Counted from the stretch's first letter, positions 9,601 to 17,433 are shown. The stretch: 64,000 nt of DNA from Sphingomonas panacis (GCF_001717955.1 NZ_CP014168.1:4309501-4373500), one strand, 5' to 3'. Numbers and translations: made by a program. The notes: generated by a model from the sequence alone, not told the origin.

Positions 9601-10390
9601 TGACCTGCTGGTTTCGAGCGGGACGGATTTCAGCCGCTCGGCGCGCAGTGACACGAGCACCCGGTTCGAGGCGGGCAAGCAGGCGGGTCCAGACACGATC
9701 GAGCATTTCATGGGCGGCGGAGCGGAGGGCCAAGCCATGCTTTCCAACTGGCTGCGCGGCGGGTTCGAGATGGATCGCAAGGGCGAATGGCGCCTGAAAC
9801 CGCAGGTCGCTGACACGCTCCAGCGCGACGTACAGGCGATCATGGCTCAGACGGGTTGGCAGCGGACACTGTCACGGTCTGCGCAGGATCAGACCACGAT
9901 GGGAACCAACGTCGGAATCGATGTCGGGCGATCGGTCGGAGTGACTGAGAACGAAGATCTTGGAGGAGCCAGCAGCGGAGCTCAGGGCGGGCGATCTCAA
10001 GGGCCACGAAACGCTCTATCGACGTCCGGGCGGATCAACGCAGGCATCGGATTTAGCAGTAGAGACACTGGTTCGACGGGTGAAACTGCCGGTTCAACGC
10101 TGGATATCGTCAACTATGATGTGCGGGAATCAATCGCCGGCGCGGAGCGTGCGGCGGCGCATTCCAGCGATCCCGCCGCAACTTTTTCCCTTGAGCTGTC
10201 GAAACGCATTCTTGGTGGGGAAGGCTTGCGCAATCGCTACCTCCAGGATGCGGATGATGGCCGTGCGACTTTCGATATTACGGGCCCGTTGACCTCACTT
10301 GAGCAAAACTCCGTTCTTTCGAAGGGGAGCTTCTCGAACGATATCAAAGGCAGCCCTGGCGACGGCGACAGCGCGTTCAAAAAGCGTTAG
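6635..10390 (+). CDS. traG: TraG, mating-pair stabilization and pilus assembly protein
   Basis: This 1251-residue protein starts with a signal-like segment and several membrane helices (about residues 5-22, 48-66, 75-95, 350-390, 392-415, 430-470), followed by a long hydrophilic periplasmic tail rich in Ala, Gly, Ser and Arg with repeated helical segments. The N-terminal TraG_N domain and the 700-residue tail are the layout of F-type TraG, which promotes pilus assembly and mating-aggregate stability and carries entry-exclusion recognition in its C-terminal part. It is longer than F TraG (938). It is the last transfer gene here, and its stop overlaps the stop of the convergent gene by 4 bp. 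Confidence 0.9.
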   Translation: MRRLLRLLSALPALMLASPALAVETSFHTYDGFAETVDAFRLVSMIFGDPRYETLVMIVATVGIGLGAIIASVRGTGMGLVAFGFQILVGVGLFVGLIATTGTVHVYDRVRNAYQPVGGVPNLLVLVAGATNMIERAMVETIDDNTLDPNAKIEFGAGGHSFDLFLNAVSPRGPMTDVFLDATIKDYVRQCYPVARVSAAYGVDDDQLFRTSTDLPASFAAMAGPATFSTVYTEADKGGTTVSCSDAWTHISDRLSDPALFDNYTNQICARTGYNIGDAQQMTRCRRQLGEMGQMMLGRPLTAQAFLSHILLGNTVGDVLFEDSPASAARVMANRAVISNGLATMAVANEWMPTIRATVFGIMLFMIPIALLFILTPVNLRVASFALGMFVFVALWGVIDAGIYQLTLGRATATLAELRSNALAANVWLLAPSSAMKALAIFGSFRTAAAGLAGAFVFTVFRFSGNVFTSLTSGSLGIASQGTAAAAPMGTVEGRASALEAQASATGTRARVAAASSFGDFGERSTFNANRTYGEAGHILGERPGTPGGTAFALGGIEGSRQLGSLAPALGGRDFADPAVARAVQANAATSAIHQFAEKDALRSLGTSYFGQGETGEKAFAAFSQNLVQWRAFGDQRAYDMMMQGASRHFERAGYSPSDAALKASGVISEAQSDPTFAKLIANTYDQEQMLRNDLTSAQVQVGAMEGRRDYAGVNVAGVERTNVTTEQGWRSGSNHGQRQAASMLGLSVDETSRQIGFINALSGEARSSAITQLARATGRNEAQVEGALERYNAAVQVGTADGATAEAGLEGTSVYGRTREASGYDFAERSGKLDAQHEVGTSGTRSAARIGEQRRQSENFGFAEGAAAAGVSTREAARLDSFIQALSRTAANQVDMAEGGAGGVADRARNERLTSIVDRERLTRMQGLLAENGIKMSKRQIAMDQNGDLSLNLTPAAAAAMWKAGLINESQLGAIANGGHARFSFAHNDLLVSSGTDFSRSARSDTSTRFEAGKQAGPDTIEHFMGGGAEGQAMLSNWLRGGFEMDRKGEWRLKPQVADTLQRDVQAIMAQTGWQRTLSRSAQDQTTMGTNVGIDVGRSVGVTENEDLGGASSGAQGGRSQGPRNALSTSGRINAGIGFSSRDTGSTGETAGSTLDIVNYDVRESIAGAERAAAHSSDPAATFSLELSKRILGGEGLRNRYLQDADDGRATFDITGPLTSLEQNSVLSKGSFSNDIKGSPGDGDSAFKKR

Positions 10391-10860
10391 CGGTGCTTGC
10401 CCGTATGTGGATCGATATAACCCGAATTGTTCGGGTTCAGCGGGTTGCCGATCCAGAGCGCACCTGACCGCGGGTCGAACATGTCTGTCGTAGCGGCTAC
10501 GTCTTCCATCGCGTGATCGTACTCTTCCCATATGCGTTTGGTCGCATCCGAAGCTCCGGCGTTGCCCTGCGGGGTTGCACCTCCTTGGCCGACGAAGCTG
10601 TCCAACCGTTCGCGAACGTAGCCGATACCGAGCACCATGAGCGCTGTCATCGGGAAGAACAGGACATTCAGATAGCCCGCGAAACCGGTGCGATAAAAGG
10701 ACTCCAAGACCTCCACACGCGTTGCTATCGCCATACCCGCCCACCATAGTGGAATGAAGGACCACCAGAGCTTCGCATACGACGGTTTCCAAAGCCACGC
10801 AGACAGCTGCGGATGCTTGGCGGGGTCACCCTGTTCCTGGCTGTCGACGGTGGCATCCAT
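10387..10860 (-). CDS. Unknown small membrane protein convergent with traG
   Basis: The ATG at 10860 is preceded by AAAGGA at suitable spacing and gives 157 residues; an in-frame start 30 bases upstream is less likely. Two membrane segments are visible (WWSFIPLWWAGMAIATRV and YLNVLFFPMTALMVLGIGYV), with a cytoplasmic or periplasmic tail ending in a Pro/Asn-rich GNPLNPNNSGYIDPHTG motif. I do not recognise the family. Position next to traG suggests an accessory transfer or exclusion function, but nothing in the sequence proves it. Confidence 0.6.
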   Translation of the reverse strand: MDATVDSQEQGDPAKHPQLSAWLWKPSYAKLWWSFIPLWWAGMAIATRVEVLESFYRTGFAGYLNVLFFPMTALMVLGIGYVRERLDSFVGQGGATPQGNAGASDATKRIWEEYDHAMEDVAATTDMFDPRSGALWIGNPLNPNNSGYIDPHTGKHR

Positions 10861-10976
10861 CGGGAAATCCTTTCGGGCGTCGCATAGCATATCCGGCGCT
10901 TCCCGTCATCGAAAAATCACTCACGCACCTTGTCTTTTGTGTCCGACACCCTATCATCGGGACAGAAAGGACGAAT

Positions 10977-11612
10977 ATGGCCAGCAACGCTTCCCTCGCC
11001 AGAGCCGCTCGGCGAACGTCGGCTCGTCCGGTTGTTTCTGCGGCAGACACGCTTCGCCGGAAGGCCCTTGAGAAACTCACCCTCGCGATCGCCAAGGCGG
11101 TGGAGTCCGCGAGCGATGAGACGTTGGCCGATATCGTAGGCTCTCATGACTTGCGGCATGCGCTGGTGGTCGCGCCGCGAGACATCGCCCCGGAAGCGCC
11201 GGCTGATCTAGAGGCGCTCAAGGCTGCGCGTGAGCGGACCGGCCAGTTTCGGGAAGACATAGCGAAGCGTGCCGGCGGCATGTTCGATCGCAGCCATGTC
11301 GCGGAAATGCTAGGCGTGTCGGCCGCCGCGATCGATAAGCAGCGTCAGCGCAAGCAGATACTGGGCGTCCCGTACGGCGCGGAAATCCGCTACCCCGCCG
11401 CGCAATTTGGCGATGGCGAGGTACTGCCAAGCCTCAAGGTGGTGCTGGAGGGTTTTGCGGACATGAACCCCTGGGAGCAGTTGATGATGCTCACCACGCC
11501 GCTTGAGGGGTTCGGATCCCATCCCGAGACAATCTTCCAGACGCTCGCCAAACGGCCGGATACGATCGTTGTGAAACGTCTCGCGGGTCTTGCTGCGAGT
11601 TGGACGGCCTGA
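10977..11612 (+). CDS. Xre/MbcA-like antitoxin of a RES toxin pair
   Basis: The 211-residue protein has a helical N-terminus, a helix-turn-helix in the middle (FDRSHVAEMLGVSAAAIDKQ, about residues 101-120) and a C-terminal segment (PWEQLMMLTTPLEGFG) like the toxin-contacting domain of antitoxins paired with RES toxins. The next gene, 6 bp downstream, is a RES protein, which supports the call. A ribosome site AAAGGA precedes the ATG. It would neutralise the toxin and repress the operon. The antitoxin assignment rests largely on the pairing. Confidence 0.72.
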   Translation: MASNASLARAARRTSARPVVSAADTLRRKALEKLTLAIAKAVESASDETLADIVGSHDLRHALVVAPRDIAPEAPADLEALKAARERTGQFREDIAKRAGGMFDRSHVAEMLGVSAAAIDKQRQRKQILGVPYGAEIRYPAAQFGDGEVLPSLKVVLEGFADMNPWEQLMMLTTPLEGFGSHPETIFQTLAKRPDTIVVKRLAGLAASWTA

Positions 11613-11618
11613 TCGACA

Positions 11619-12179
11619 GTGACATCTGTTCGACTACGGCGCGTCGAGACCGGCGTTCGCCTCCATCGCATCCACCGCGCGACGCATTCCCCCATCTTCT
11701 TCGGGCCCTCCGGCGATGCACCGCAGTCCCGCTACGATGCGCCCGACGGCAGCTATAAAGTTCTTTATGCAGCACGAACGTTGGAAACGGCATTCGGTGA
11801 GACGCTCGTGCGCACGCCGGAGGTTCCGTACGTCCTCTCCCCGAGCGTCGGAACCCGGATACGTAGCGAACTCGCGACGACAAGGCCGCTAAAGCTCTAC
11901 CCTTTAGTCGATGCCGGGGTCTCCGCGCACGGCCTGTCCTTCACCGATCTTCACGGCGCCGATTATATCCGGACCTGGGCCCTTAGCGCAGAGATACATT
12001 CAATGACCGCCGCGGACGGCATCCTCTACACGTCCAGATTCGACAATCAGCGCTGCATAGCACTTTTTGACCGAGCCGCTGACGCTGTTGCGGAGACAAC
12101 GATCAAAGGCATCGCGATCGGCGCTGCGCAGGCGACTGTGCTCGCCCATCACTTTGGGAAGCAATTTGTCGAGCCCTGA
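11619..12179 (+). CDS. RES-domain toxin
   Basis: The 186-residue protein, starting at GTG 6 bp after the antitoxin stop, carries the RES pattern: an early Arg (LHRIHRA), a Tyr-rich strand with LYAARTLETAFGET (conserved Glu), and a late Ser in ILYTSRFDNQRCIALF. RES toxins degrade NAD+ or ADP-ribosylate a target. The active Arg, Glu and Ser all look present, so it is probably functional. Length matches the family (about 150-200 residues). Confidence 0.85.
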   Translation: MTSVRLRRVETGVRLHRIHRATHSPIFFGPSGDAPQSRYDAPDGSYKVLYAARTLETAFGETLVRTPEVPYVLSPSVGTRIRSELATTRPLKLYPLVDAGVSAHGLSFTDLHGADYIRTWALSAEIHSMTAADGILYTSRFDNQRCIALFDRAADAVAETTIKGIAIGAAQATVLAHHFGKQFVEP

Positions 12180-12686
12180 ACCATCGCTCAAGCCATATTC
12201 GGCGTACGCTAGCGGCCGCCAACCAGAGCACGCCACCATCGTGCAAACGGAAATCGGCTCTCAGACCGGCGGCGAAGATGAAGGCGCACAGGCTCGGTTG
12301 GCGCCTCCGCAGGGAGGGCAACCGGAGCGTTATTGGACGATGGCACTCGCCCCTGCTCTACTAGGGGCAGTTCACGGTCCAGGAACAGCGAACCCTGACC
12401 CGAATCGCCCTTCTGCTTCATGGCGCCATCATAGGTGTAGACCGGCCGGCAGGGAAGCATCCGACCATCAAGCTATGCACGGCAATCCCGACAGATTGTC
12501 TGCGATTGTTCTGGCATGATCACCGCAGCGTGGCAGAATGGAAGAAGTTGAGGCCGATAGGAAGACTGCACAGCTACGATTTAGCAGGCCGATGTTTTTT
12601 GGTTGAGCGTGGCATCCTAGCTCGGATGGACTTTCGTGGTCGTAAAGCAGCGTCGAAGACTTTCACGCGATAGGACACCCAAACGC
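12180..12686. other. Gene-poor spacer between two toxin-antitoxin modules
   Basis: About 500 bp with no convincing gene. A leftward frame at 12209-12422 would encode about 70 residues starting MKQKGDSGQGSLF; it lacks a clear ribosome site and I do not recognise it. It may be the remnant of a larger gene removed during insertion of the cargo modules. Confidence 0.4.
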
Positions 12687-12730
12687 TTGCCTGGCCGTTC
12701 TCTCACTGCTATAGCTGACTAGCTAGTCAG
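12687..12730 (+). promoter_or_regulatory. Promoter with palindromic operator of the Phd/PIN operon
   Basis: A -35 box TTGCCT (12687-12692) and a -10 box TATAGC (12710-12715) are separated by 17 bp. Immediately downstream is a perfect 16-bp palindrome CTGACTAGCTAGTCAG (12715-12730), touching the -10 box and covering the expected start site. A GGAGAG ribosome site follows, then the GTG of the antitoxin. Phd/YefM antitoxins bind palindromes at their promoters, so this is very likely the autoregulatory operator. Confidence 0.72.
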
Positions 12731-12740
12731 GAGAGATTAA

Positions 12741-13037
12741 GTGGGCAGCGCCGTTCGCAAAGGAAGCAAGGAAAAATCCGGCTTGCTCGGTGCGTGGAAG
12801 CTGGAGGACGCCAAGGCTCGATTCAGTGAAGTGGTCAGGCGTGCACAGAGCGAAGGACCGCAGCGCGTCACTGTTCGCGGCCGCGACGCCGTCGTCGTGA
12901 TCAGCGTCGCCGAGCTCGATCGCCTGCTCCCTGCGGACCCTAGCAAACCCGCATTCGTCCCTTTCCTCGAAGGCCTCGGGCTGGACGGCCTCACCCTTGA
13001 GCGCGATGTCGATCTTGGGCGGGATGTCGCTCTGTGA
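12741..13037 (+). CDS. Phd/YefM-family antitoxin
   Basis: The 98-residue protein starts at GTG behind a GGAGAG ribosome site. It has the Phd/YefM core: WKLEDAKARFSEVVRRAQSEGPQRVTVRG, then AVVVISVAELDRLL. The C-terminal tail (FLEGLGLDGL) is the toxin-binding part. It overlaps the PIN toxin gene by 4 bp (GTGA), so the two are co-translated. The upstream palindrome is the likely operator. Confidence 0.92.
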   Translation: MGSAVRKGSKEKSGLLGAWKLEDAKARFSEVVRRAQSEGPQRVTVRGRDAVVVISVAELDRLLPADPSKPAFVPFLEGLGLDGLTLERDVDLGRDVAL

Positions 13038-13486
13038 AAGGCTGGCTGCTCGATACACATGTTGTTTCAGCGCTGGCGAGCCCCAACGGCGCACCGAGCG
13101 TGAAGACCTGGGCAAGCGGGCAGCCCGAACATCGAATGTACCTCAGCGTCCTGGCTCTCGCCGAGTTCGACAAGGGCATTCACAATCTGGAGCCCGATCA
13201 TCCTGATCGCTCCCGCTACATGGCGGCGCGCGATGCACTCGCGCATCGCTTCAGCGACAGGCTACTCTCGCTCGACGACGCCATTGTCTATCGCTGGGGC
13301 GTCATATCGGGCGAGGTCAAACGCACGACCGGGCAGGCTCCACCCGTCATCGACACGCTACTCGCCGCCACCGCGCTCGAACATGACATCTGCCTCGTCA
13401 CCCGCAACCTGAAGGACACGCGCCACAGCGGCGCACCCATTTTCAATCCTTGGGAAGACGATCCGACCAGATTTCCTCTGACGTGA
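13034..13486 (+). CDS. vapC: PIN-domain ribonuclease toxin (VapC/FitB-like)
   Basis: The 150-residue PIN protein shows the acidic metal site: Asp7 in LLDTHVVS, Glu44 in LALAEFDKGI, Asp107 in PVIDTLLAATA, and Asp128 in RNLKD. VapC toxins are Mg2+-dependent RNases that cleave tRNA or rRNA. The GTG start overlaps the antitoxin stop. All catalytic residues are present, so it should be active. Confidence 0.92.
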   Translation: MKGWLLDTHVVSALASPNGAPSVKTWASGQPEHRMYLSVLALAEFDKGIHNLEPDHPDRSRYMAARDALAHRFSDRLLSLDDAIVYRWGVISGEVKRTTGQAPPVIDTLLAATALEHDICLVTRNLKDTRHSGAPIFNPWEDDPTRFPLT

Positions 13487-13502
13487 CCGAGCGAACGCTG
13501 CA

Positions 13503-14417
13503 ATGAAGACCGAACTCGACAATCTTCCTGCCAACAAACGACGCGAGCTTGATCGGGTCATTCAGATCCTGTTCGAGGAATTCGACGATGCCCATGGCAA
13601 CCCGACCGGTGAGCGCAAGCTCGGCCGCATCCTCAAAATCATCCTCTACGGTTCCTATGCGACGGGTCGCTGGGTGCATGAGCCTCACACCGAGCGCGGC
13701 TATCGGTCGGATTTCGACCTGCTCATCATCGTCAACCAGAAGGAGCTGACCAACCGTCTTGAATATTGGGACAAGGCCGAGGAGCGCATCAACGTTGAGA
13801 CCATGATCCTCAACCGGCTGCGGACTCCTGTCAATTTCATCATTCACACTCTCCAAGAGGTGAACGACGGGCTGGCGCACGGTCGGTATTTCTTTATGGA
13901 CATCGCACGCGATGGCATCGCGCTCTACCAGGCCGACGACAGCGAGCTCCACAAGCCCAAGCCCAAGACGCCACAGCAGGCCTATGACATGGCAAAGGGC
14001 TACTATGACCAGTGGTTTGGCTTGGCAGTATCCTCACGGATGACTTTCCAATTCTGTTACTCCAACAAACTGTATCCGGACGCCGCCTACAATCTTCAAC
14101 AGGCATGCGAACGACTATATTACTGTGTTCTGCTCGTTTTCACGTTCTACACGCCATACAGCCATAATCTCAAATTTCTCCGGCAGCAGGCGGAGAAGCT
14201 ATCACCTCGGCTGGTCGAAGTCTGGCCGCGCGACACCCGTAAGCTTGAGGCACGTTTTCTCAAGTTGAAGGATGCCTATGTAAAAGCCCGACACTCCGAC
14301 CACTTCAATATGTCGGAAGAAGAATTTACCTACCTCTCCGAGCGCGTCGAGCTTCTGGGTACAATCGTCAACGAACTTTGCGTGGAAAAGCTGGCTGAAT
14401 GGAAGGCCAAGCTATAG
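13503..14417 (+). CDS. Fused nucleotidyltransferase-HEPN-like protein
   Basis: The 304-residue protein joins an N-terminal polymerase-beta-type nucleotidyltransferase (GSYATGRW at about residues 50-57 and SDFDLLIIV, with the two Asp of the metal site) to a C-terminal all-helical HEPN-like region (about residues 155-300; AYNLQQACERLYYCVLLVFTFY and YVKARHSDHF). Separate MNT and HEPN proteins form toxin-antitoxin pairs in which the MNT AMPylates the HEPN RNase; here both lie in one chain. A canonical RX4-6H RNase motif is not clearly present (RHSDH has only three residues between). It starts 16 bp after vapC. Function as a toxin is unproven. Confidence 0.78.
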   Translation: MKTELDNLPANKRRELDRVIQILFEEFDDAHGNPTGERKLGRILKIILYGSYATGRWVHEPHTERGYRSDFDLLIIVNQKELTNRLEYWDKAEERINVETMILNRLRTPVNFIIHTLQEVNDGLAHGRYFFMDIARDGIALYQADDSELHKPKPKTPQQAYDMAKGYYDQWFGLAVSSRMTFQFCYSNKLYPDAAYNLQQACERLYYCVLLVFTFYTPYSHNLKFLRQQAEKLSPRLVEVWPRDTRKLEARFLKLKDAYVKARHSDHFNMSEEEFTYLSERVELLGTIVNELCVEKLAEWKAKL

Positions 14418-14464
14418 GCGTTTAATTACGCAAGATAAATCGTTCCAAGAAGGGAGTTTTGCGA

Positions 14465-14740
14465 ATGAATAACAGCGATCTCGCCGACAAGCTGGCTGCC
14501 GAGACCGGAGTCAGCAAGGCCGATGCCCGGAAAACGGTCGATACCGTGTTCACTGCCATTGCACAGGCAGCAGCCGCCGGCGAAGAAGTCTCTCTCAATG
14601 GTTTTGGCAAGTTCAAGGTCAAGGACACGCCGGCCCGGGAAGGCCGCAATCCCGCGACTGGCGAAACCATTCAGATCGCCGCATCGAAGAAATTGACCTT
14701 CGCTCCCGCTAAGGCGGTCAAGGACAAACTGAACGCGTGA
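14465..14740 (+). CDS. HU-family DNA-binding protein
   Basis: The 91-residue protein has the complete HU fold: N-terminal helices (SDLADKLAAETGVSKADARKTVDTVF), GEEVSLNGFGKFKVKDTPAREGRNPATGE with the DNA-binding beta arm, and the C-terminal KKLTFAPAKAVKD. An AAGGGAG ribosome site lies upstream of the ATG at 14465. HU proteins bend DNA; a copy on a mobile element may act in maintenance, integration or silencing. Confidence 0.93.
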   Translation: MNNSDLADKLAAETGVSKADARKTVDTVFTAIAQAAAAGEEVSLNGFGKFKVKDTPAREGRNPATGETIQIAASKKLTFAPAKAVKDKLNA

Positions 14741-14746
14741 GCGATG

Positions 14747-14780
14747 GGACCGGGGGCTTGCGAGCAGACGCCTCCGGTCC
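14747..14780 (+). terminator. GC-rich stem-loop after the HU gene
   Basis: An 11-bp stem with one G-T pair (14747-14757 with 14770-14780) and a 12-base loop begins 6 bp after the HU stop. There is no following T-run, so it may be a weak or factor-assisted terminator. Confidence 0.35.
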
Positions 14781-14907
14781 AAACGCGAGACCTCGCGTCA
14801 CCTTCGCGCCAAATTGCGTCACCAAACGTCCATCATCGATCTGATCGAAGGACATCTTCGCCACAGCCTGCGTGGGACCTCGTGACGTGATATCTGGCCG
14901 GCATAAT

Positions 14908-14915
14908 CAGGTATT
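14908..14915 (+). repeat. Left target-site duplication of the IS21 element
   Basis: CAGGTATT lies directly against the left tip of the IS and is repeated without mismatch at 17505-17512 on the right. Eight-base duplications fall in the range known for IS21-family insertion. Confidence 0.9.
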
Positions 14916-14920
14916 TGCGG

Positions 14921-15010
14921 ATTCCGGGGTGATCGCGCCCGGCTTTCCGAGATGATGCCGCCCACCGTTCCGAGATGATGCCGCCCATCATTCCGGAATG
15001 ATGCCGCCCA
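14921..15010 (+). repeat. Left-end IS21 repeat array (four units, 23-bp pitch)
   Basis: Units begin at 14921, 14944, 14967 and 14990. The last three are nearly identical copies of a 21-bp unit with core GATGCCGCCCA; the first is more diverged (GATCGCGCCC). They are the expected IstA binding sites. Confidence 0.88.
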
Positions 15011-15073
15011 CTTGGTGCGGTGTTTGGAAGGTCAGTTTCGGTCGTCGAGGATCGCTCCTTTTGGGGAGGTCCG

Positions 15074-16627
15074 ATGCCGACGGAGAGACTGAGCATGCGT
15101 CGTGTACGCGAGATATTGAGGCTGATCCGTGACGCGGACATGCCGGCCCGCGCGGTTGCCCGCCAGCTCGGCGTGGCGGCCTCGACGGTGCGGGAGACGG
15201 TGCGTCGGTTCGATGCGTCGGGGATGGAATGGCCGCTGCCACCGGGGTTGAACGATACGGCGCTGGAGAGCCGTCTGTATGGTCCGGCGGGGTCGAAGCA
15301 GGGTCATCGATGGCGCGCGGAGCCTGACTGGGCGGCAGTGAACCGAGAGCTCAAGCGCAAGCACGTGACGCTGCAGGTGCTTTGGGACGAGTATATCGAG
15401 CTTCATCCCGACGGCTATCGCTACAGCCGGTTCTGCGAACTGTATCGCGGCTGGGAAGCCAGGCTGCCGGTGACGATGCGGCAGAACCACATCGGCGGCG
15501 ATCGGCTGTTCGTCGATTATGCCGGCGACACAGTGCCGGTGGTGGTAGACCGGCTGACCGGGGAAATCCGCGACGCGCACATCTTCGTGGCGGTGATGGC
15601 GGCATCAAGCCTGTCGTTCGCGTTCGCGACGTGGAACGAGACGCTGCAGGACTGGAGCGACGCGCACGTGCGGGCGTTCGCGTTCTTTGGCGGTGCCGCT
15701 CGCCTGCTGGTACCAGACAACGCCAAAGTCGCGGTGATCAAGGCGTGCCTGTACGATCCGCAGGTCAACCGCAGCTATGCCGAACTCGCGGCGCATTACG
15801 ACACCGCTGTGCTGCCAGCGCGGCCGTATCGCCCGCGCGATAAAGCGAAGGTCGAGGCATGCGTCGGCATCATCGAGCGGTGGCTGCTGGGGCGGCTTCG
15901 CTACCGGGTCTGGTATGGGCTGGGCGAACTGAATGCCGCGATCGCCGACCTGCTCGCGCGCCTCAATGACGAGCGTGTGTTGCGGCGGTTCGGGCGGACG
16001 CGCCGCCAGCTGTTCGAAGAGATCGACGCGCCACACCTGAAGCCACTGCCGACGACGGCCTATGTTCTGGCGCAGTGGCGCCGAGCCCGGGTCGGGCTCG
16101 ATTATCATGTCGAGGTCGAGAAGCACTTCTACTCGGTGCCCTATCGCCACGCCCGTGCGGCGGTCGAGGTGCGGCTGACGGCACGAACCATCGAGATCTT
16201 CGCTGCCGGCGAACGGATCGCGGCGCACATGCGCGGCTCCGGCAATGGCCGCCACACCACGATCAACGATCACATGCCCTCAAGCCACCGGCGCTACGCG
16301 GACTGGACGATCGAGCGGATCGTCGCGGAGGCGGCGGGGCTTGGCCCTTCGGTGAAACTGCTGTGCGAAATGATCCTCCAGGATCGCCCGCATCCCGAAC
16401 AGGGGTATCGGTCGTGCCTGGGGATCTTGCGACTGGCACGAGCCTACGGCGCCGCCCGCCTCGATGCCGCGGCGCTACGCGCACTCGAGATCGGCGTGCG
16501 CAATTACGGATCGGTGAAATCCATCCTCGAGAAGAAGCTCGACGGCCAGCCGCTGCACGAGCCCCGCGCGCCGGACGAAGCGGGCATCGACCATCCCAAC
16601 ATCCGCGGTTCCAGCTACTACCACTGA
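15074..16627 (+). CDS. istA: IS21-family transposase IstA
   Basis: The ATG at 15074 follows a GGGGAGGT ribosome site and gives 517 residues. An N-terminal helix-turn-helix (ARAVARQLGVAASTVRETVRRF) precedes the RNase H-like integrase core. The DDE triad is visible as Asp148 (RLFVDYAGD), Asp215 (LLVPDNAKV) and Glu261 (RDKAKVEACV). IstA cuts and joins the element ends with help from IstB. The gene is intact. Confidence 0.95.
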   Translation: MPTERLSMRRVREILRLIRDADMPARAVARQLGVAASTVRETVRRFDASGMEWPLPPGLNDTALESRLYGPAGSKQGHRWRAEPDWAAVNRELKRKHVTLQVLWDEYIELHPDGYRYSRFCELYRGWEARLPVTMRQNHIGGDRLFVDYAGDTVPVVVDRLTGEIRDAHIFVAVMAASSLSFAFATWNETLQDWSDAHVRAFAFFGGAARLLVPDNAKVAVIKACLYDPQVNRSYAELAAHYDTAVLPARPYRPRDKAKVEACVGIIERWLLGRLRYRVWYGLGELNAAIADLLARLNDERVLRRFGRTRRQLFEEIDAPHLKPLPTTAYVLAQWRRARVGLDYHVEVEKHFYSVPYRHARAAVEVRLTARTIEIFAAGERIAAHMRGSGNGRHTTINDHMPSSHRRYADWTIERIVAEAAGLGPSVKLLCEMILQDRPHPEQGYRSCLGILRLARAYGAARLDAAALRALEIGVRNYGSVKSILEKKLDGQPLHEPRAPDEAGIDHPNIRGSSYYH

Positions 16628-16638
16628 GGAGACCTGTC

Positions 16639-17379
16639 GTGCTGACCCATCCTACTCTCGACCAACTCCATGCCCTTGGCCTGTACGGAATGGCCAAAGC
16701 GTTCGGCGAACTCGGCAAGCACGGCGATACACCGCAACTCGCGCACGCCGAATGGCTCGGTCTGCTGCTCGACCGAGAGATCGTCCATCGCCACGACAAG
16801 CGGCTCGGCGCGCGGCTGCGCCACGCCAGGCTCCGGCACAATGCCGCCCCCGAGGACATCGATTATCGTAGCGCGCGTGGGCTGGACCGCCGGCTCGTTG
16901 AAAAGCTGCTGAAGGGCGACTGGATCGACGCACACGACAATCTAGCGCTTTGCGGCCCGACCGGGATCGGCAAGAGCTGGCTTGCCTGTGCGATCGGCCA
17001 CAAGGCCTGCCGCGACAATCGTTCGGTCCTCTATACCCGGTTCCCGCGCCTGCTTGACGAGCTGGCGCTGTCGCGCGGCGATGGTCGCATCGCGCGCAAG
17101 CTCAAGAGCCTTGGCCAGGTCGAGCTCCTGATCCTGGACGTCTGGGGACTTCAGCCGCTCGACGCTCAGGCCCGCCACGATCTCCTCGAAATCCTCGAGG
17201 ACCGCTACGGACGTAAATCCACCATCGTCACCAGCCAGCTCGACATCGCATCCTGGCACCGCGCCATCGGTGACCCAACCTACGCCGACGCGATCCTGGA
17301 TCGGCTCCTTCACAACGCCCACCGTATCGAACTCACCGGGGACTCCTTGCGCCGGGCAAAGCCGACCGCCGCAGGTTGA
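16639..17379 (+). CDS. istB: IS21-family helper ATPase IstB
   Basis: Starting at GTG 16639, 11 bp after istA, the 246-residue protein is a AAA+ ATPase of the DnaC/IstB group. The Walker A motif is GPTGIGKS (residues 106-113). The Walker B strand reads LLILDVWG: Asp167 is present, but the next residue, often a second acidic residue in this family, is Val168. IstB assembles on target DNA and activates IstA. A start further upstream in this frame is not supported, because it would run through istA. Confidence 0.93.
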   Translation: MLTHPTLDQLHALGLYGMAKAFGELGKHGDTPQLAHAEWLGLLLDREIVHRHDKRLGARLRHARLRHNAAPEDIDYRSARGLDRRLVEKLLKGDWIDAHDNLALCGPTGIGKSWLACAIGHKACRDNRSVLYTRFPRLLDELALSRGDGRIARKLKSLGQVELLILDVWGLQPLDAQARHDLLEILEDRYGRKSTIVTSQLDIASWHRAIGDPTYADAILDRLLHNAHRIELTGDSLRRAKPTAAG

Positions 17380-17433
17380 CGTTCCACCGCCAAAAATGCC
17401 AACCACGCACCATCGACCAAACGACCCTTCAGG

